A DNA stretch of 64,000 bases from Kangiella sp. HZ709 (GTDB lineage: Bacteria; Pseudomonadota; Gammaproteobacteria; Enterobacterales; Kangiellaceae): positions 1,185,031-1,249,030 of the forward strand of contig NZ_WKJC01000001.1 of NCBI RefSeq assembly GCF_009674675.1. The letters are read 5' to 3'. This document shows positions 63,420 to 64,000 of this stretch, piece by piece (positions within the stretch are counted from its first letter, which is position 1; the number at the start of each line of letters is the position of its first letter). The notes under the pieces were generated by a model, which was given only the letters and a program-made list of their open reading frames with translations, was not told the origin of the DNA and did no database searches. Position numbers and translations under genes: made by a program.

Positions 63420-64000
63420 TAGCTGCCTCGCATAATTTTATATAGAAATTTTGCAAATTTAGAGTAAGGCGGATACATCAAGCGAGTGCCAGCCAACGCA
63501 CTTTGTTTAAAAACACTTTTCGCTTTTGAAAAAGTTTTAAAGCCATCATAACCGTGATAATGACCCATTCCCGAATTGCCCACACCGCCAAAAGGCAGCG
63601 TTTCTTGACTGACATGAAGAATCACATCATTTAAAGTCACCCCACCTGAAATAGTATGAGTCAAAACTTTATTGATATTAGCTTTATTCTTACTAAAGAA
63701 ATAAAGTGCTAAGGGTCTAGGATTATTATTCACATACTCAATAACTTCATCCAGATTTTGGTAAGTTACTATTGGCAATAAGGGGCCAAAGATTTCTTCT
63801 TTACGAATCAGCATCGATTCAAGGCTTTGAATAATTAACGCGGGTGACATTTTCCGGCCATCAGTTTTCTCTGCAGCATCATTATTTAAATAAACAATCT
63901 CACCGCCTTTATCTATTGCATCTTGCAATAGCGCCTCTTGTCTTTCGAACTGCTTATCAGAGTTTATAGCAGTATAATTTTCGCCGTTCCAATTAGGGTG
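63419..64000 (-). CDS. Aldehyde dehydrogenase, C-terminal part (runs off the window)
   Basis: The frame continues open to the window edge, so the N-terminal part and the catalytic cysteine are outside. Visible residues include the segment PNWNGENYTAIN at the edge, then EEIFGPLLPI, the C-terminal LPFGGVGNSGMGHYHGYDGF and a basic tail. The pattern is that of coniferyl/fatty-type aldehyde dehydrogenases that end with a hydrophobic membrane-binding tail. First gene of the cassette within the window. Confidence 0.85.
   Translation of the reverse strand, partial: HPNWNGENYTAINSDKQFERQEALLQDAIDKGGEIVYLNNDAAEKTDGRKMSPALIIQSLESMLIRKEEIFGPLLPIVTYQNLDEVIEYVNNNPRPLALYFFSKNKANINKVLTHTISGGVTLNDVILHVSQETLPFGGVGNSGMGHYHGYDGFKTFSKAKSVFKQSALAGTRLMYPPYSKFAKFLYKIMRGS

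Overview
This looks like chromosomal DNA of a low-GC (about 40% by eye) gammaproteobacterium. The evidence is synteny and family content: rsgA-psd; lptD-surA-pdxA-rsmA with djlA close by; pyrE facing slmA; the algC-coaBC-radC-rpmB-rpmG-mutM-coaD neighbourhood; amgK-murU peptidoglycan recycling; and Fur-, OxyR- and CRP-type sites. A marine, protein-degrading lifestyle and a Kangiellaceae-like or related lineage would fit (subtilisins, GlyGly-CTERM sorting, RND pump), but the lineage is only an inference. I see no phage, insertion sequence, CRISPR array, rRNA or origin, and coding style is uniform throughout.

Layout. 1-4.7 kb holds housekeeping genes (pterin dehydratase, rsgA, psd, cytochrome b561, a DUF937 protein, an alkyltransferase-like protein, a thioredoxin-fold protein). 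4.7-14.1 kb is iron acquisition: hugZ-hmuV-hmuU-hmuT on the minus strand, divergent from a heme receptor across one Fur box, then a Fur-controlled siderophore receptor. 14.3-18.5 kb holds a small lipoprotein, greB, smrA, uup and a Sel1-repeat protein. A CAU tRNA, a prodomain-like lipoprotein fused by overlap to a large secreted subtilisin, and an RND pump with its adaptor fill 18.8-27.1 kb. An MFS transporter and tRNA-Ser lead to purK-purE, ahpF-ahpC with divergent oxyR, and purC. A sirtuin, a frameshifted L7/L12-like gene, a dimeric dUTPase and djlA-murU-amgK follow to 39.9 kb.

The envelope and ribosome operon lptD-surA-pdxA-rsmA leads into a PilZ protein and a second subtilisin that has an almost ideal CRP site. 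48.6-57.3 kb is the pyrE/slmA/algC/coaBC/radC/rpmB/rpmG/mutM block, with a second frameshifted gene. After it come two ExbD-like genes without an ExbB, DUF3301 and CvfB-type genes, a patatin, a ferredoxin and coaD. The right edge is an alcohol-oxidising cassette: a GMC oxidoreductase, a Tat-leader partner and a truncated aldehyde dehydrogenase.

The least ordinary items are a hairpin hiding the ribosome-binding site of the cytochrome b561 gene, the stand-alone membrane-anchored subtilisin prodomain, a 23-bp perfect palindrome, two one-base frameshifts, and apparent replacement of the usual dut gene by a dimeric dUTPase. None amounts to a clear new defence or mobile system.
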